In this document: piece by piece, positions 7,775 to 16,598 of the stretch | Layout of the letters: every line of letters begins with the position of its first letter | Numbering within the stretch: the first letter of the stretch is position 1 | Assembly (NCBI RefSeq): GCF_002086735.1 | Contig: NZ_MVIJ01000003.1 | Coordinates: forward strand, 62,001-126,000 | Direction of reading: 5' to 3' | Length of the DNA: 64,000 bases | DNA from: Mycobacterium scrofulaceum | GTDB lineage: Bacteria > Actinomycetota > Actinomycetes > Mycobacteriales > Mycobacteriaceae | The notes under the pieces: model-generated | What the model saw: the letters and a program-made list of their open reading frames with translations, nothing else | The model's database searches: none | Told to the model about the DNA's origin: nothing | Position numbers and translations under genes: made by a program

Positions 7775-8599
7775 TCAGCGGTAGGCCGTCACTCGCGCGG
7801 TGATCGCCACCTTGCGGTCGTGGCCGGTGGCCTGCGCATCGCCCACGCCGGTGTTGCGGCCTACCCGCAACGGCGTGCCCTCGTAGCGGGATTCATTGCC
7901 GGCGAAAAACGGACGCAGAAAGTTCACTCGCAACGAGGAGGTCTGCAGCAGACCGCCGGAACGGTTCTGGTTGATCGCCGCCGAAGCCGCGAGCTCGAGG
8001 CCGGCGGCGGCCACGCCGCCGTGCACGATGTCCATGTCGTTGTTCAGGTTGCCGTCCGCACGCTGCGCCAGCACCGTCGCCGGACCATCCTGCGCGACGT
8101 GCACCGCCATCAGGTCGGCGAACGCGGTCTCGCCCGACCGGCGCAGGGTCTCCGACCGTTGCTGAGGGACGATGTCGCCGGCGTGGATGAAGAATGACCG
8201 CACTATGCCGGTGCCGATCACCACGCCGCGATAGGTCAGCGTGCAGATCCCCAGCGACGTGGCACCCAGCGGACCGGGTGAGTGCGCGCTGGCCAGCACC
8301 GGGCCGTCGAGTTCGCCGACGTCGGGGCTGAGGTCCATCGAAAGCTCGCTTGACACCGTCCAGTGCCCGGGCCGCCTGCGGTAGTGGTTGACGATCCCGG
8401 CGGCCGCGTCGACGAGGATCGCCAAGGGGGCCACAGTGGGAGCGCCGGTGCACGGATTGCGGAATCGATGCATCGGCATCGACAGCACGGCTGTGGCCTT
8501 GGGCGGGTCTGATTCGACGTATTCGATACCGAACCGGACCTGTATCGAGTCGGGTGTCTCGAGATCGTGCTGGTTTACCTGTTCGTCGACCCCGGTCAT
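7775..8599 (-). CDS. Double-hotdog acyl-CoA thioesterase (PaaI-like)
   Basis: A 274-residue protein with two hotdog halves. The first ends near residue 135 (LAILVDAAAGIVNHYR, SSELSMDLSPD). The second (residues about 150-270) has the PaaI-type signature MDIVHGGVAAAGLELAASAA and LRVNFLRPFFAG. Such proteins hydrolyse acyl-CoA thioesters and can relieve CoA trapping. The ATG at 8599 overlaps the stop of the GntR regulator by 4 nt, so regulator and thioesterase are co-transcribed. Substrate unknown. Confidence 0.82.
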   Translation of the reverse strand: MTGVDEQVNQHDLETPDSIQVRFGIEYVESDPPKATAVLSMPMHRFRNPCTGAPTVAPLAILVDAAAGIVNHYRRRPGHWTVSSELSMDLSPDVGELDGPVLASAHSPGPLGATSLGICTLTYRGVVIGTGIVRSFFIHAGDIVPQQRSETLRRSGETAFADLMAVHVAQDGPATVLAQRADGNLNNDMDIVHGGVAAAGLELAASAAINQNRSGGLLQTSSLRVNFLRPFFAGNESRYEGTPLRVGRNTGVGDAQATGHDRKVAITARVTAYR

Positions 8600-9336
8600 T
8601 CGAGAAGGTCTACGACGGTGGACAATTCGGCGCCGGTCAAGACGAACTCCTCTGCCTTCTGCAGGTGGCGCTTCCAGAGCTCGCCGGCCTGCTCGGCGTC
8701 GCCGTCCTTGATCATGTCCAGCACCATCCGGTGGGTCTTCGCTGAGCGGCGGACCGCCTGCTCGGCGCGCGTGCCCTTGGTGGGCTGCAACGACCGGTTG
8801 GCCTTCTCGATGATGTGATGCAGCATGTCGCTGACGATTTGCAGAGTGCTGTTGCCGGATAACCGCGCGATTGCGGCGTGGAAGTCGGTGAGCTGATCGA
8901 CGGCGTCGCTGCCGGGATTCAGCTGCGATTCGCGTTCGACGATCTGCTCGAGTTCGGCGATCACCTTGGGACTGCGGTCCTTGGCCAGCTGCTCGACCAT
9001 CGGAACCTCGAGCGTCACTCGTGCGTCATAGACGTCCTTCACCGTGACGCCTTCGTATTCGAGAATCAAGCCGGCATAGCGGGCGAGTGTCTCGCGCCGG
9101 GGGCGGGTGACGCGGGCGCCGCCGCGTACCCCACGCTGAACCTGAATCAGCGACTCCGATTCGAGCACGCGGAACGCTTCCCGCAGCGTCGGCCGGGACA
9201 CGCCGAAACGCTCCATCAGCTCCGATTCCGGCGGCAACATGGTGCCTTCGGTGATCTCGCCGCGGATGAACATTCGCCGCAGCACCGTGGCCACCCGATC
9301 GGCCATCTTCGGTTCTCGAAGACTGGTGACCTCCAT
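8596..9336 (-). CDS. GntR-family transcriptional regulator, FadR subfamily
   Basis: A 246-residue regulator. The N-terminal winged helix (residues about 10-75) contains PPESELMERFGVSRPTLREAFRVLESESL; the all-helical FCD/FadR-type effector domain follows (LEVPMVEQLA, LTDFHAAIARLSGN). The start is ATG 9336, 5 nt after GGAGG; the GTG at 9348 would lie before that site. FadR-type regulators usually sense acyl-CoAs or organic acids (family knowledge). The palindrome at 9372-9390 just upstream is a likely autoregulatory operator also facing the ACAD trio at 9445-12819. Confidence 0.9.
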   Translation of the reverse strand: MEVTSLREPKMADRVATVLRRMFIRGEITEGTMLPPESELMERFGVSRPTLREAFRVLESESLIQVQRGVRGGARVTRPRRETLARYAGLILEYEGVTVKDVYDARVTLEVPMVEQLAKDRSPKVIAELEQIVERESQLNPGSDAVDQLTDFHAAIARLSGNSTLQIVSDMLHHIIEKANRSLQPTKGTRAEQAVRRSAKTHRMVLDMIKDGDAEQAGELWKRHLQKAEEFVLTGAELSTVVDLLE

Positions 9337-9352
9337 TGCAACCTCCACCGCT

Positions 9353-9390
9353 ATGCGAATATGCGAATCAACTAACCATTTAGAGGTTAG
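9353..9390. promoter_or_regulatory. GntR promoter region: tandem octamer and CTAACC/GGTTAG palindrome
   Basis: Two head-to-tail copies of ATGCGAAT (9353-9360, 9361-9368) are followed by the inverted repeat CTAACC (9372-9377), a 7-nt spacer and GGTTAG (9385-9390). The block lies 17-54 bp upstream of the GntR start codon, the usual place for autoregulation. Confidence 0.6.
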
Positions 9391-9444
9391 CCGAACTAGA
9401 GGGCCGAGTCGGGAATCGGCGACCGTCAGTTAGCAAACTCACCC

Positions 9445-10587
9445 TTAGTACCCCATCGCCCGTCCCATGAGGTCCTTCATGATCTCAGTGGTGCCCGCAT
9501 AGAGCCGCTGCACCCGCGAGTCCCGCCAGAGTCTGGCTACTTCGTATTCGTTGATATAGCCGTAGCCGCCGTGCAGCTGCAGGCAGCGGTCGATGATCTC
9601 CCACTGGACTTCCGAGGTCCACCACTTCAGCCCGGCGGCGTCCTGATCGCCCAGGGTGCCGTCGTTGACCGAGAGCACGCATTGGTCGAGGTAGGTCTGA
9701 GCGGCGTCGAGCTTGGTCTGCATTTCGGCCAGGAAGTGCCTATTGACCTGAAACTTGCCGATAGGCTGCCCAAACGCGGTGCGCTCCAGCGCGTAGGCCT
9801 TGGTCAGGTCGAGCGCACGGCGGGCGGCCGGCAGCGCGTAGCAGGCTACGCCGACCCGCTCGCTGGGCAGGTTGGAGACCAGATGGTAGAAGCCGCGGTT
9901 GAGCTCTCCCACCAGGTTCTCCTTGGGCACCTTGACATCCTCGAAGAACAATTCCGCGGTGTCGGCGGAGTATTGGCCGATTTTGTCGAGCTTGCGGCCA
10001 CGGGTGAAACCCTCCATCCCGTCCTCGATCATCAGCAGGCTGATGCCCTTGTGCCGCGCCGACGGATCGGTCTTCACGGCCGTCAGCACCAGCTTGGACA
10101 GCAGGCCGTTGCTGATAAAGGTCTTCTGGCCGTTGACCACCCAGTGGTCGCCCTCGTCGCGCGCGGTGGTCTTGATGCCGGCCAGGTCGGACCCGGCCGC
10201 GGGTTCGGACATCGCGATGGACCCGATGTACTCGCCGGAGACAAACTTGGGCAGCCAGCGTTCCTTCTGCTCCTCGGTGGTCAGATCGTTCAGGTACGGC
10301 ACCAGGATGTCGTTCTGCACGCCGAGGCCGATGCCGACCGAGCCGGTAAGGAACATCTCCTCGGAGACGATCTGATTGAACCGGAAGTCCTTGACGCCGA
10401 GCCCGCCGTACTTTTCGTCGAACTCCCAGCCGATCAATCCGTGTTCGCCTGCGGCCAGCCAGGCCTCACGGCTCACCTTGCCGTCGCGTTCCCACTTCTC
10501 GACGTTGGGCACGCATTCGCGCTCGAAGAAGCTCCTGGCGGTGGCCCGGAACTCGTCGTGGATCTCCTCGAAAATGTTGCGGCGCAT
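9445..10587 (-). CDS. Acyl-CoA dehydrogenase, long-chain/isovaleryl type
   Basis: A 380-residue ACAD with AMSEPAAGSDLAGIKTTA, QKTFISNG, FGQPIGKFQVNRHFLAEM and LHGGYGYINEYEVARLWRD. The C-terminal motif is YAGTTEIMKDL, with Ala instead of the MCAD-type Glu. The base is most likely the Glu of LPSERV, as in LCAD/IVD enzymes. An AGAGGGAA site 4 nt before ATG 10587 supports the start. It is last in a leftward operon after the ACAD pair 11614-12819 and 10598-11617. It is very similar in layout to the ACAD at 52424-53566. Confidence 0.92.
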   Translation of the reverse strand: MRRNIFEEIHDEFRATARSFFERECVPNVEKWERDGKVSREAWLAAGEHGLIGWEFDEKYGGLGVKDFRFNQIVSEEMFLTGSVGIGLGVQNDILVPYLNDLTTEEQKERWLPKFVSGEYIGSIAMSEPAAGSDLAGIKTTARDEGDHWVVNGQKTFISNGLLSKLVLTAVKTDPSARHKGISLLMIEDGMEGFTRGRKLDKIGQYSADTAELFFEDVKVPKENLVGELNRGFYHLVSNLPSERVGVACYALPAARRALDLTKAYALERTAFGQPIGKFQVNRHFLAEMQTKLDAAQTYLDQCVLSVNDGTLGDQDAAGLKWWTSEVQWEIIDRCLQLHGGYGYINEYEVARLWRDSRVQRLYAGTTEIMKDLMGRAMGY

Positions 10588-10597
10588 GTACTTCCCT

Positions 10598-11617
10598 CTA
10601 CTCGGCTGTCTCGTCGGCCCACGTGACGACGGCGGGCAGCGCGCGGCCGGTGGCCCAGCCCTCGTCGGAGTCCTCGAAGAGCCGCTCCGCGAGCAGCCCT
10701 TCGAGCTGGTCGTGTGACCCGCAGAGCGCGTCGATCTGGAATCCTCGAGTGACGTAGCGGTGCAGATCGTGCTCGGCGGTCAGTCCGATCGCACCGCACA
10801 CCTGCAGTGCCACGTCGCTGACGGCGCGGTGTGCCCGGCCCGCGGCGGCCTTGGCGGCCAGCGCCAACAGTTCGCCGCCGTCTCGCCATGACTCGCCCAG
10901 CAGCGCCCGCGCGCCTGCCAGCACCGCCGAGGCATCGGCCAGTGCATGCCGCGGCGATTGGAATGACCCGATCGGTGCGCCGAACTGGACGCGCACGCTG
11001 ACGTGGTCGACGGCGATGCGCAGCGCCCGCTCGGCCAGTTCCACCAGTTCGGTGGCCAGCGCCCGACGGGCTGCGGTGACGGCGTTCTTCCATTCGGTGG
11101 AGGCCTCGACCAGCGGGGTGTCGATTGATCCGCTCACTCGGGTCCAATGCGTCGACACGTCAAAGGTGTCCAGCCGCTGGCCGTTGAGCCGCGATGCGTC
11201 CACAACGGCCACCGAAACGGTGTTCCTCGGCCCGACTACCGGGACCACGATCCGGCCCTCCGGCGGTCCCAGCATGATGCCCGAGACCCGCTCAGCATCG
11301 GAACCCGCCACACTTCCGGTGGCGAGGTCGGGCAGCAGCACGTGAGCTGCGGAACCGTCGAGCACTCCGGCCAGTTCGGCCAACATGATGCGGTCCAAGC
11401 AGTCCGTCAGGGCCAGCGATCTGCCTTGCGCGCGGAACAACAGCTCACCCGCCTGGACGGGGTACTCGGCCTCGATCTCCGACCAGCCCAACTCGGCCAG
11501 CCGCCCACCGATTGCCAGGTGCTCACCGGCGTTCTTACCCGCCAGTTCCTCGAAGAGGCGAAACACCGCCTCTTCGACCATCTGCCATGACTCGTCGGGC
11601 ACCGGCGCCTTCCTCAT
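10598..11617 (-). CDS. Acyl-CoA dehydrogenase, non-catalytic (beta-like) subunit
   Basis: A 339-residue ACAD-family protein (VQFGAPIGSFQSPRHALAD, QVCGAIGLTAEHDLHRYVTRGFQ) with no Glu at either catalytic-base position. That fits the structural partner of a heteromeric ACAD. The ATG at 11617 forms an ATGA overlap with the stop of the catalytic ACAD 11614-12819. The longer upstream frame inside that gene is rejected. It is 10 nt from the next gene, ACAD 9445-10587. Confidence 0.86.
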   Translation of the reverse strand: MRKAPVPDESWQMVEEAVFRLFEELAGKNAGEHLAIGGRLAELGWSEIEAEYPVQAGELLFRAQGRSLALTDCLDRIMLAELAGVLDGSAAHVLLPDLATGSVAGSDAERVSGIMLGPPEGRIVVPVVGPRNTVSVAVVDASRLNGQRLDTFDVSTHWTRVSGSIDTPLVEASTEWKNAVTAARRALATELVELAERALRIAVDHVSVRVQFGAPIGSFQSPRHALADASAVLAGARALLGESWRDGGELLALAAKAAAGRAHRAVSDVALQVCGAIGLTAEHDLHRYVTRGFQIDALCGSHDQLEGLLAERLFEDSDEGWATGRALPAVVTWADETAE

Positions 11618-12819
11618 CGTTTCTCCTTGGGCAGCCCGAGCAGGTGGTCGGCGATGATGCCGCGCTGCACTTCGGCGGTGCCACCCATCACCGTGGCGGC
11701 CCGCGAGTACCACCACTCGGCCCGCGCGGTGTCCAGTTCCGCGCCGCCACGGCCTGTGCCGGCGATCAGGTGCTCTCGCTCGATTTCCAGGATGAGGTCG
11801 TTGACCTCCTTCTCGGCGCGGCCGAACAGCAGCTTGTCGATGCTGCTATCGGCACCGACCGCCTCGCCCGCGGCCAATCGGCGCACGGTGGTGGCAGTGC
11901 GTGCCTGGGCGGCCGCCACGTCGACATACACCCTGGCGAAGCGCCGGCGTTGCGCGTCGGTAGCGCCGGCGGTCACCATGTGCTCACGCAATCGACCCAA
12001 TTCGGTGAGCACCTTGTTGAGCACCGCGTAGCCGTACATGCCGCGTTCGTACTGCATCAGATGCATCGCCACGGCCCAGCCGCCGCCGACGTCGCCGACG
12101 ACCCGCTCACCGTCGACCCGGACGTCGTCGAAGAACACTTCGGCGAGTTCGCGGCGTCCGCTGGCCAGCGCGATCGGACGAATGGTGACGCCCGGTGCGT
12201 CGGCGTCGACCATGATCATCGTCAGCCCGCGGTGTCGGCTCTCGGGGGTTCCGGTCCGGACCAACGCCAACAGGCGCGTGGCGGTGGGCCCTTGGCTGGT
12301 CCAGATCTTCTGACCGTTGACGACGAACCCCCCGGCCCCGTCGTCGACCGCGCGGGTGCGCAGGCTGGCCAGGTCGCTGCCCGACTCGGGTTCTGAGAAA
12401 CTTTGGCCCCACCACTCGACGCCGCTGAGGTAACCCGGCAGATACGCCGCGGCCAGACCGGGAGCGAACTTCAACAGAGCGGGGCCGAGCGTCTCCAGCG
12501 TCCAGTGTTGGGCCGGAATGGGCAGCATCGCGCGGCCGAGTTCCTCGTAGTACACCGCACGGTGAATCTCGTTGCCGCCCAACCCACCCGCGGCCTCCGG
12601 CCAGCCGTACCGGTTCCAGCCGTCGGCGTTCAGAGTGGCCATCACCGTGGCGTCGTGCGCAAGTCCGTCCTCGGCGCTGGTGAACGCGGCCGCGCGCCAC
12701 TCGTCGGCTGTCTTCAAATTACGCAGGTAACGTCGGAAGTCCTCGCGGTACGCCGCGATGCTGGACAGGTATTCGGGGTGGCGACCGCTATGCAGGGCGC
12801 TATCGACAGGGGCGGACAA
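11614..12819 (-). CDS. Acyl-CoA dehydrogenase, catalytic (alpha-like) subunit
   Basis: A catalytic ACAD of about 401 residues: QSFSEPESGSDLASLRTRA, QKIWTSQGP, and MQYERGMYGYA, where the Glu probably is the base. C-terminal VMGGTAEVQRGIIADHLLGLPKEKR is typical of alpha subunits of FadE pairs. The open frame runs through a divergent promoter to 13158, so an internal start is needed. TTG 12819, 7 nt after a GGAAGG site, fits well but is not certain. It is co-operonic with the beta-like ACAD downstream. Confidence 0.86.
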   Translation of the reverse strand: MSAPVDSALHSGRHPEYLSSIAAYREDFRRYLRNLKTADEWRAAAFTSAEDGLAHDATVMATLNADGWNRYGWPEAAGGLGGNEIHRAVYYEELGRAMLPIPAQHWTLETLGPALLKFAPGLAAAYLPGYLSGVEWWGQSFSEPESGSDLASLRTRAVDDGAGGFVVNGQKIWTSQGPTATRLLALVRTGTPESRHRGLTMIMVDADAPGVTIRPIALASGRRELAEVFFDDVRVDGERVVGDVGGGWAVAMHLMQYERGMYGYAVLNKVLTELGRLREHMVTAGATDAQRRRFARVYVDVAAAQARTATTVRRLAAGEAVGADSSIDKLLFGRAEKEVNDLILEIEREHLIAGTGRGGAELDTARAEWWYSRAATVMGGTAEVQRGIIADHLLGLPKEKR

Positions 12820-12870
12820 CTGCTGCCCTTCCGTTGGTTCTCGCGTCTCGCCAGCCGGAGCTGAATCCGC

Positions 12871-12900
12871 TAAACAGTTATCTATAACAAGGTACACTAG
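12871..12900. promoter_or_regulatory. Divergent promoter with GTTAT-CT-ATAAC dyad
   Basis: The 115-bp gap between ACAD 11614-12819 and ALDH 12935-14428 is AT-rich only here. It contains the dyad GTTATCTATAAC (12877-12888) and a possible rightward -10, TACACT (12893-12898). CTATAAC also occurs in the 4491 and 25833 motifs, but the rest of the element differs. Confidence 0.45.
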
Positions 12901-12934
12901 CCCCACGCCGACAACTCTGCGAGAGGGAGCGCCA

Positions 12935-14428
12935 ATGACGGCTTCACCGGTCGCCGCTACAACTGTCCAGTTCAATCCCGAGGCCAGGCTTTTTATCGAC
13001 GGCCGGTTGCGGGATTCGTCGACCGGTAAGACCGTCGACAACATCAATCCGGCTAACGAAGAAGTGCTCGGCCTCGCCACCGACGCCAGCGCCGAAGACA
13101 TGGAGGAGGCCATCGCCGCTGCCCGGCGTGCCTTCGACTCCACCGACTGGTCCACCAACCACGAGTTCCGTCAACGCTGCCTGATGCAGTTGCACGACGC
13201 GCTGCAGGAGGAAGCCGAAGACATCCGCGCCGAGCTGATCGCCGAGGTCGGTGCGACGGTGGGGATGACCCACATCGCACAGATGGGATGGCCGCTGGCC
13301 GACGCCATCCGGTGGCCGGCCCAGCTGATCTCGACCTTCCAATGGGAGCGGATGCTCGATCAGGACGCGAAGATGGGCGTGCCGTACAACCGCGTCGTGG
13401 TCAAGGAGCCGATGGGTGTCGTCGGCGCGATCACGCCGTGGAATTTCCCGTTCGAGATCATCAGCAACAAGGTGGGCCAGATCCTGGCCACCGGCAACAC
13501 GATGGTGCTCAAGCCGGCCATGGAGACGCCGTGGAGCGCCCTGCGGTGGGGCCGGATCATCGCCGAGAAGACTGACATCCCGGCCGGTGTCGTCAACATC
13601 GTCCCGGCGTCGGACAACGACATCGCCCAGGTGCTCGCCACCGACCCGCGGATTGACATGGTCTCCTTCACCGGATCAACAGCTGTCGGCAAAGTCATCC
13701 AGCGGCTCTCGGCCGACACCATGAAGCGCAACATGCTCGAGCTCGGCGGCAAGTCGGTGTACCTGGTGCTCGATGATGCCGACATGGACACGGCGCTGCC
13801 CGGCTGTATCGGCGCACTGATGCATTCCGGGCAGGGGTGTGCGCTGGCCACCCGGATGCTCGTCCCGCGTTCCCATTACGACCAGGCCGTCGAGGTCGCC
13901 TCCGCGACATTTGGCTCCCTGGCCGTCGGCGACCCTGCGGACCCGAATACCTTCTGCGGGCCGCTGGTCTCGGCCAAGCAACAGGCCCGGGTGCTGAACT
14001 ACATCGAGATAGCCAAGCGTGACGGAGGCCGCGTCACCACGGGCGGCGGAGTTCCCGACGGCCTGGACCGCGGATACTTCGTGGCACCGACCGTCGTTGC
14101 CGACGTCGCACCGGACCACACGATCTTCCAGGAGGAAGTGTTCGGGCCGGTGCTGTCCATCACGCCGTACGACGGAGGTGACGACGGCGCCGTCGAGTTG
14201 GCCAACAACTCCACCTACGGCCTGGCCGGCGGCATCATGGGCTCCGACGAGCGCGCCATGGCCGTCGCCCGCCGCATCCGCACCGGCTCACTGATGATCA
14301 ACAGTGGCATGTACTACGGCGCCGACGCCCCCTTCGGTGGCTACAAGATGAGCGGTATCGGCAGGCAGAACGGCATCGAGGGCTTCGAGCAGCATCTACA
14401 GACCAAGACGATCGGATACCCCCTGTGA
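12935..14428 (+). CDS. Aldehyde dehydrogenase (NAD(P)+-dependent)
   Basis: A 497-residue ALDH-superfamily enzyme. It has the cofactor region GAITPWNFPFEI, FTGSTAVGK, the general base E269 in LELGGKS and the nucleophile C302 in SGQGCALATRM, plus FGPVLSI and PFGGYKMSGIGRQNG near the end. The start is ATG 12935 after GGGAG; the longer open frame enters the divergent gene. Its stop overlaps the GTG of the CoA-transferase (GTGA). It oxidises an aldehyde to an acid, which the CoA-transferase could then activate (inference). Confidence 0.93.
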   Translation: MTASPVAATTVQFNPEARLFIDGRLRDSSTGKTVDNINPANEEVLGLATDASAEDMEEAIAAARRAFDSTDWSTNHEFRQRCLMQLHDALQEEAEDIRAELIAEVGATVGMTHIAQMGWPLADAIRWPAQLISTFQWERMLDQDAKMGVPYNRVVVKEPMGVVGAITPWNFPFEIISNKVGQILATGNTMVLKPAMETPWSALRWGRIIAEKTDIPAGVVNIVPASDNDIAQVLATDPRIDMVSFTGSTAVGKVIQRLSADTMKRNMLELGGKSVYLVLDDADMDTALPGCIGALMHSGQGCALATRMLVPRSHYDQAVEVASATFGSLAVGDPADPNTFCGPLVSAKQQARVLNYIEIAKRDGGRVTTGGGVPDGLDRGYFVAPTVVADVAPDHTIFQEEVFGPVLSITPYDGGDDGAVELANNSTYGLAGGIMGSDERAMAVARRIRTGSLMINSGMYYGADAPFGGYKMSGIGRQNGIEGFEQHLQTKTIGYPL

Positions 14429-15636
14429 GCGACATCCTCAGCGGAATACGCGTCGTTGAGCTGGCGGCGTGGACATTCGTTCCGGCCGCGGGCGCCGTGC
14501 TCGCCGATTGGGGTGCCGACGTCATCAAAATCGAGCACCCCGAGACCGGTGACCCGCAGCGTGGCCTGATCAGCTCCGGGATCGTCACCGGCGCAGGGGG
14601 AGTGAATCACTTCATCGAGCAACCGAACCGCGGCAAGCGCAGCATTGGGCTGGACACCTCGACCCCGGACGGGCTCGAGCTGCTGATGAAGCTGCTCGAA
14701 ACCGCCGACGTCTTTGTCACGAATCTGCTGCCGGATTCGCGCCAGCGGATGGGGATTGACGTCGAGCAGGTGCGGGCGCGCAACCCCAAGATCATCTATG
14801 CCCGCGGCCACGGCTACGGCACCCGTGGCGACCTCGCCTCGCAGGGCGGCTTCGACCTGGCCGCCTACTGGGCGCGCGGCGGCATCGGCGATGCCTATTC
14901 GGCCGGCGACGGCACCTACCCGCCGATTCAGCGACCGGCATTCGGCGACTCCTATGGTGGGCTGGCGATCGCGGGCGGAATCGCCGCGGCCCTGGTGAAG
15001 CGCGAGCGCACCGGCGAACCGTCGGTGGTCGACGTGTCGCTGCTCAACGCCGCGATCTGGCAGTTGGGTCCGGACATCGTCGGATCAGGCGTCACCGGTC
15101 AGGACATCCCGAAGTTCAACCTCGACGAGATGCCCAACCCGGTGGCCAGCATCTACAAGACCCGCGACAACCGGTTCATCGCCTTCGTGCTGCTGCAGGC
15201 CGACCGATTCTGGGCGGACTTCTGCACCCGGCTGGGCCGCACCGATCTGATCGAGGACGAACGGTTCGCGAACGCGGTCGTGCGGTTCGGCAACCGTCAG
15301 GAGTGTATCGGCGAGTTGCGCAGCGCGTTCGAGTCCAAAGATCTCTCGCACTGGGAGAAGGCATTTGCTGGTTTCGACGGGGTGTGGGACGTCATGCACA
15401 CCGCGCATGAGGTGCACAGTGACCCGCAGGTGATCGCGAACGGGTATCTGCCAAGGGTCACCGATGCGAACGACAACGAGTTCGCGCTGGCGGCCAGCCC
15501 CGTGCAGTTCGACGAGGCTCCGCTGGACCTGACGTGTGCGCCGGGCCACGGTGAGCACACCGACGCGCTGTTGGCCGAGTTGGGCTTCAGCGAAGAAGAG
15601 ATCATCGAATTCAAAATCAATTCGGTTGTGCTGTAG
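14425..15636 (+). CDS. CaiB/BaiF family (class III) CoA-transferase
   Basis: A 403-residue formyl-CoA-transferase-type enzyme: VVELAAWTFVPAAGAVLADWGADVIKIEHPETGD, NRGKRSIGLD, and the catalytic Asp at about D144 in GGFDLAAYWARGG. Family members move CoA between carboxylates through an Asp-CoA thioester. GTG 14425 overlaps the ALDH stop and the TAG stop overlaps the next GTG by one base, so the ALDH/CoA-transferase/VOC/SDR order is one tightly coupled operon. Probably it activates the acid produced by the ALDH. Confidence 0.9.
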   Translation: MSDILSGIRVVELAAWTFVPAAGAVLADWGADVIKIEHPETGDPQRGLISSGIVTGAGGVNHFIEQPNRGKRSIGLDTSTPDGLELLMKLLETADVFVTNLLPDSRQRMGIDVEQVRARNPKIIYARGHGYGTRGDLASQGGFDLAAYWARGGIGDAYSAGDGTYPPIQRPAFGDSYGGLAIAGGIAAALVKRERTGEPSVVDVSLLNAAIWQLGPDIVGSGVTGQDIPKFNLDEMPNPVASIYKTRDNRFIAFVLLQADRFWADFCTRLGRTDLIEDERFANAVVRFGNRQECIGELRSAFESKDLSHWEKAFAGFDGVWDVMHTAHEVHSDPQVIANGYLPRVTDANDNEFALAASPVQFDEAPLDLTCAPGHGEHTDALLAELGFSEEEIIEFKINSVVL

Positions 15637-16595
15637 TGGGTTCCGAGGAACTTGCGCGACGGTTCCTGCACGTCAATCTCAACTGCGCGTCGCTGGACGC
15701 CACCGAGGCGCTCTATGTCGGGCAGCTTGGACTGGCGGCGCGAATGCGCACCGATCCCAAAGTTCCGACCGACGGCAGCATCCTCGGCATCGACGGCGAC
15801 GAAACGTTTTGTGAGACATCGTTTCTCTACGATTCGCGAGGCGGCCGCGCCGGCTGCGCTTTGGAGGCCATCGAGTTTCACAACCCGGCGCTGAAAGCCG
15901 ACCCGAACAGTGACCCGACTCGTCCCGGCATCCGGTCAACGCTGCTGACAGTGGCCGATCTCGATGCAACCGTCATAGCGTTGCGTGAGGCCGGCATCAC
16001 CGTGGGCGGGCCGGTCGACGGCCTGATCTCCGGCTCTAAATCGGTTCTCGCGGTCGACCCCGACGGAGCGGTCATCGAGCTCACCGAAGCCCCGAGCGAT
16101 AAGCCGGGGGCGGTGTTCGCCGGAATCCGCATCGCTGCCATCGACGCAGTGGCCACCGGAGAGTTCCTTGCCGCGATCGGTTTCACTCAGGTGCAGGCGC
16201 CGACTCAAGTCGAGGTGGCCGGCGACCAACTCACCCCTGGCGGGTCAACCGATGCCGTCAAATGCGCGGTGTCGCGCTACGCGCTTCCTGAGGACGCCCA
16301 TCAGTTCAGCCTCACCATTGTGGAACATCCCGACACGCGTGACGCGGACCCGGTGCCGTGGGGCGGGAACCATCAAGGGCTGTACCGCTGCGCGCTGCGG
16401 GTGGAAAACACCGAGGCGGCAATGGCGTTGGTCCCGAATTCCGTTGAGACCATGGGTGATCCGGTGTGGTGCCCGTTGCCGGGCACCAAGATCGAGGGGC
16501 TCTACATCTCGTTCCTGCGCTCGCCCGACGGAGTGGTATTCGAATTCGTCGAGCGGCCGCTGAAGTACTTCAGTCCGGCCGTGGCAAGGGGTTGA
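15636..16595 (+). CDS. Two-domain VOC (glyoxalase/extradiol dioxygenase fold) protein
   Basis: A 319-residue protein with two VOC-type halves. The first is residues about 8-150 (FLHVNLNCASLDATEALYVGQLG ... DPDGAVIELTEAP). The second is about 160-310 (GIRIAAIDAVATGEFLAAIGFTQ ... SPDGVVFEFVERP). VOC proteins bind a divalent metal and act as isomerases, lyases or dioxygenases; nothing here fixes the reaction. GTG 15636 shares one base with the previous stop. It lies between a CoA-transferase and an SDR, so an epimerase-like or cleavage role on an acyl-CoA is possible. Confidence 0.75.
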   Translation: MGSEELARRFLHVNLNCASLDATEALYVGQLGLAARMRTDPKVPTDGSILGIDGDETFCETSFLYDSRGGRAGCALEAIEFHNPALKADPNSDPTRPGIRSTLLTVADLDATVIALREAGITVGGPVDGLISGSKSVLAVDPDGAVIELTEAPSDKPGAVFAGIRIAAIDAVATGEFLAAIGFTQVQAPTQVEVAGDQLTPGGSTDAVKCAVSRYALPEDAHQFSLTIVEHPDTRDADPVPWGGNHQGLYRCALRVENTEAAMALVPNSVETMGDPVWCPLPGTKIEGLYISFLRSPDGVVFEFVERPLKYFSPAVARG

Positions 16596-16598
16596 GCG

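Noticed and set aside
9571..10626. 351-residue open frame on the plus strand opposite an ACAD
   Set aside because: Shadow of ACAD 9445-10587; composition is repetitive and no domain is seen.
12820..13158. N-terminal extension of the ACAD frame across the divergent promoter
   Set aside because: It overlaps the start of the ALDH and has no ACAD-like sequence; an internal TTG with a ribosome site is better.
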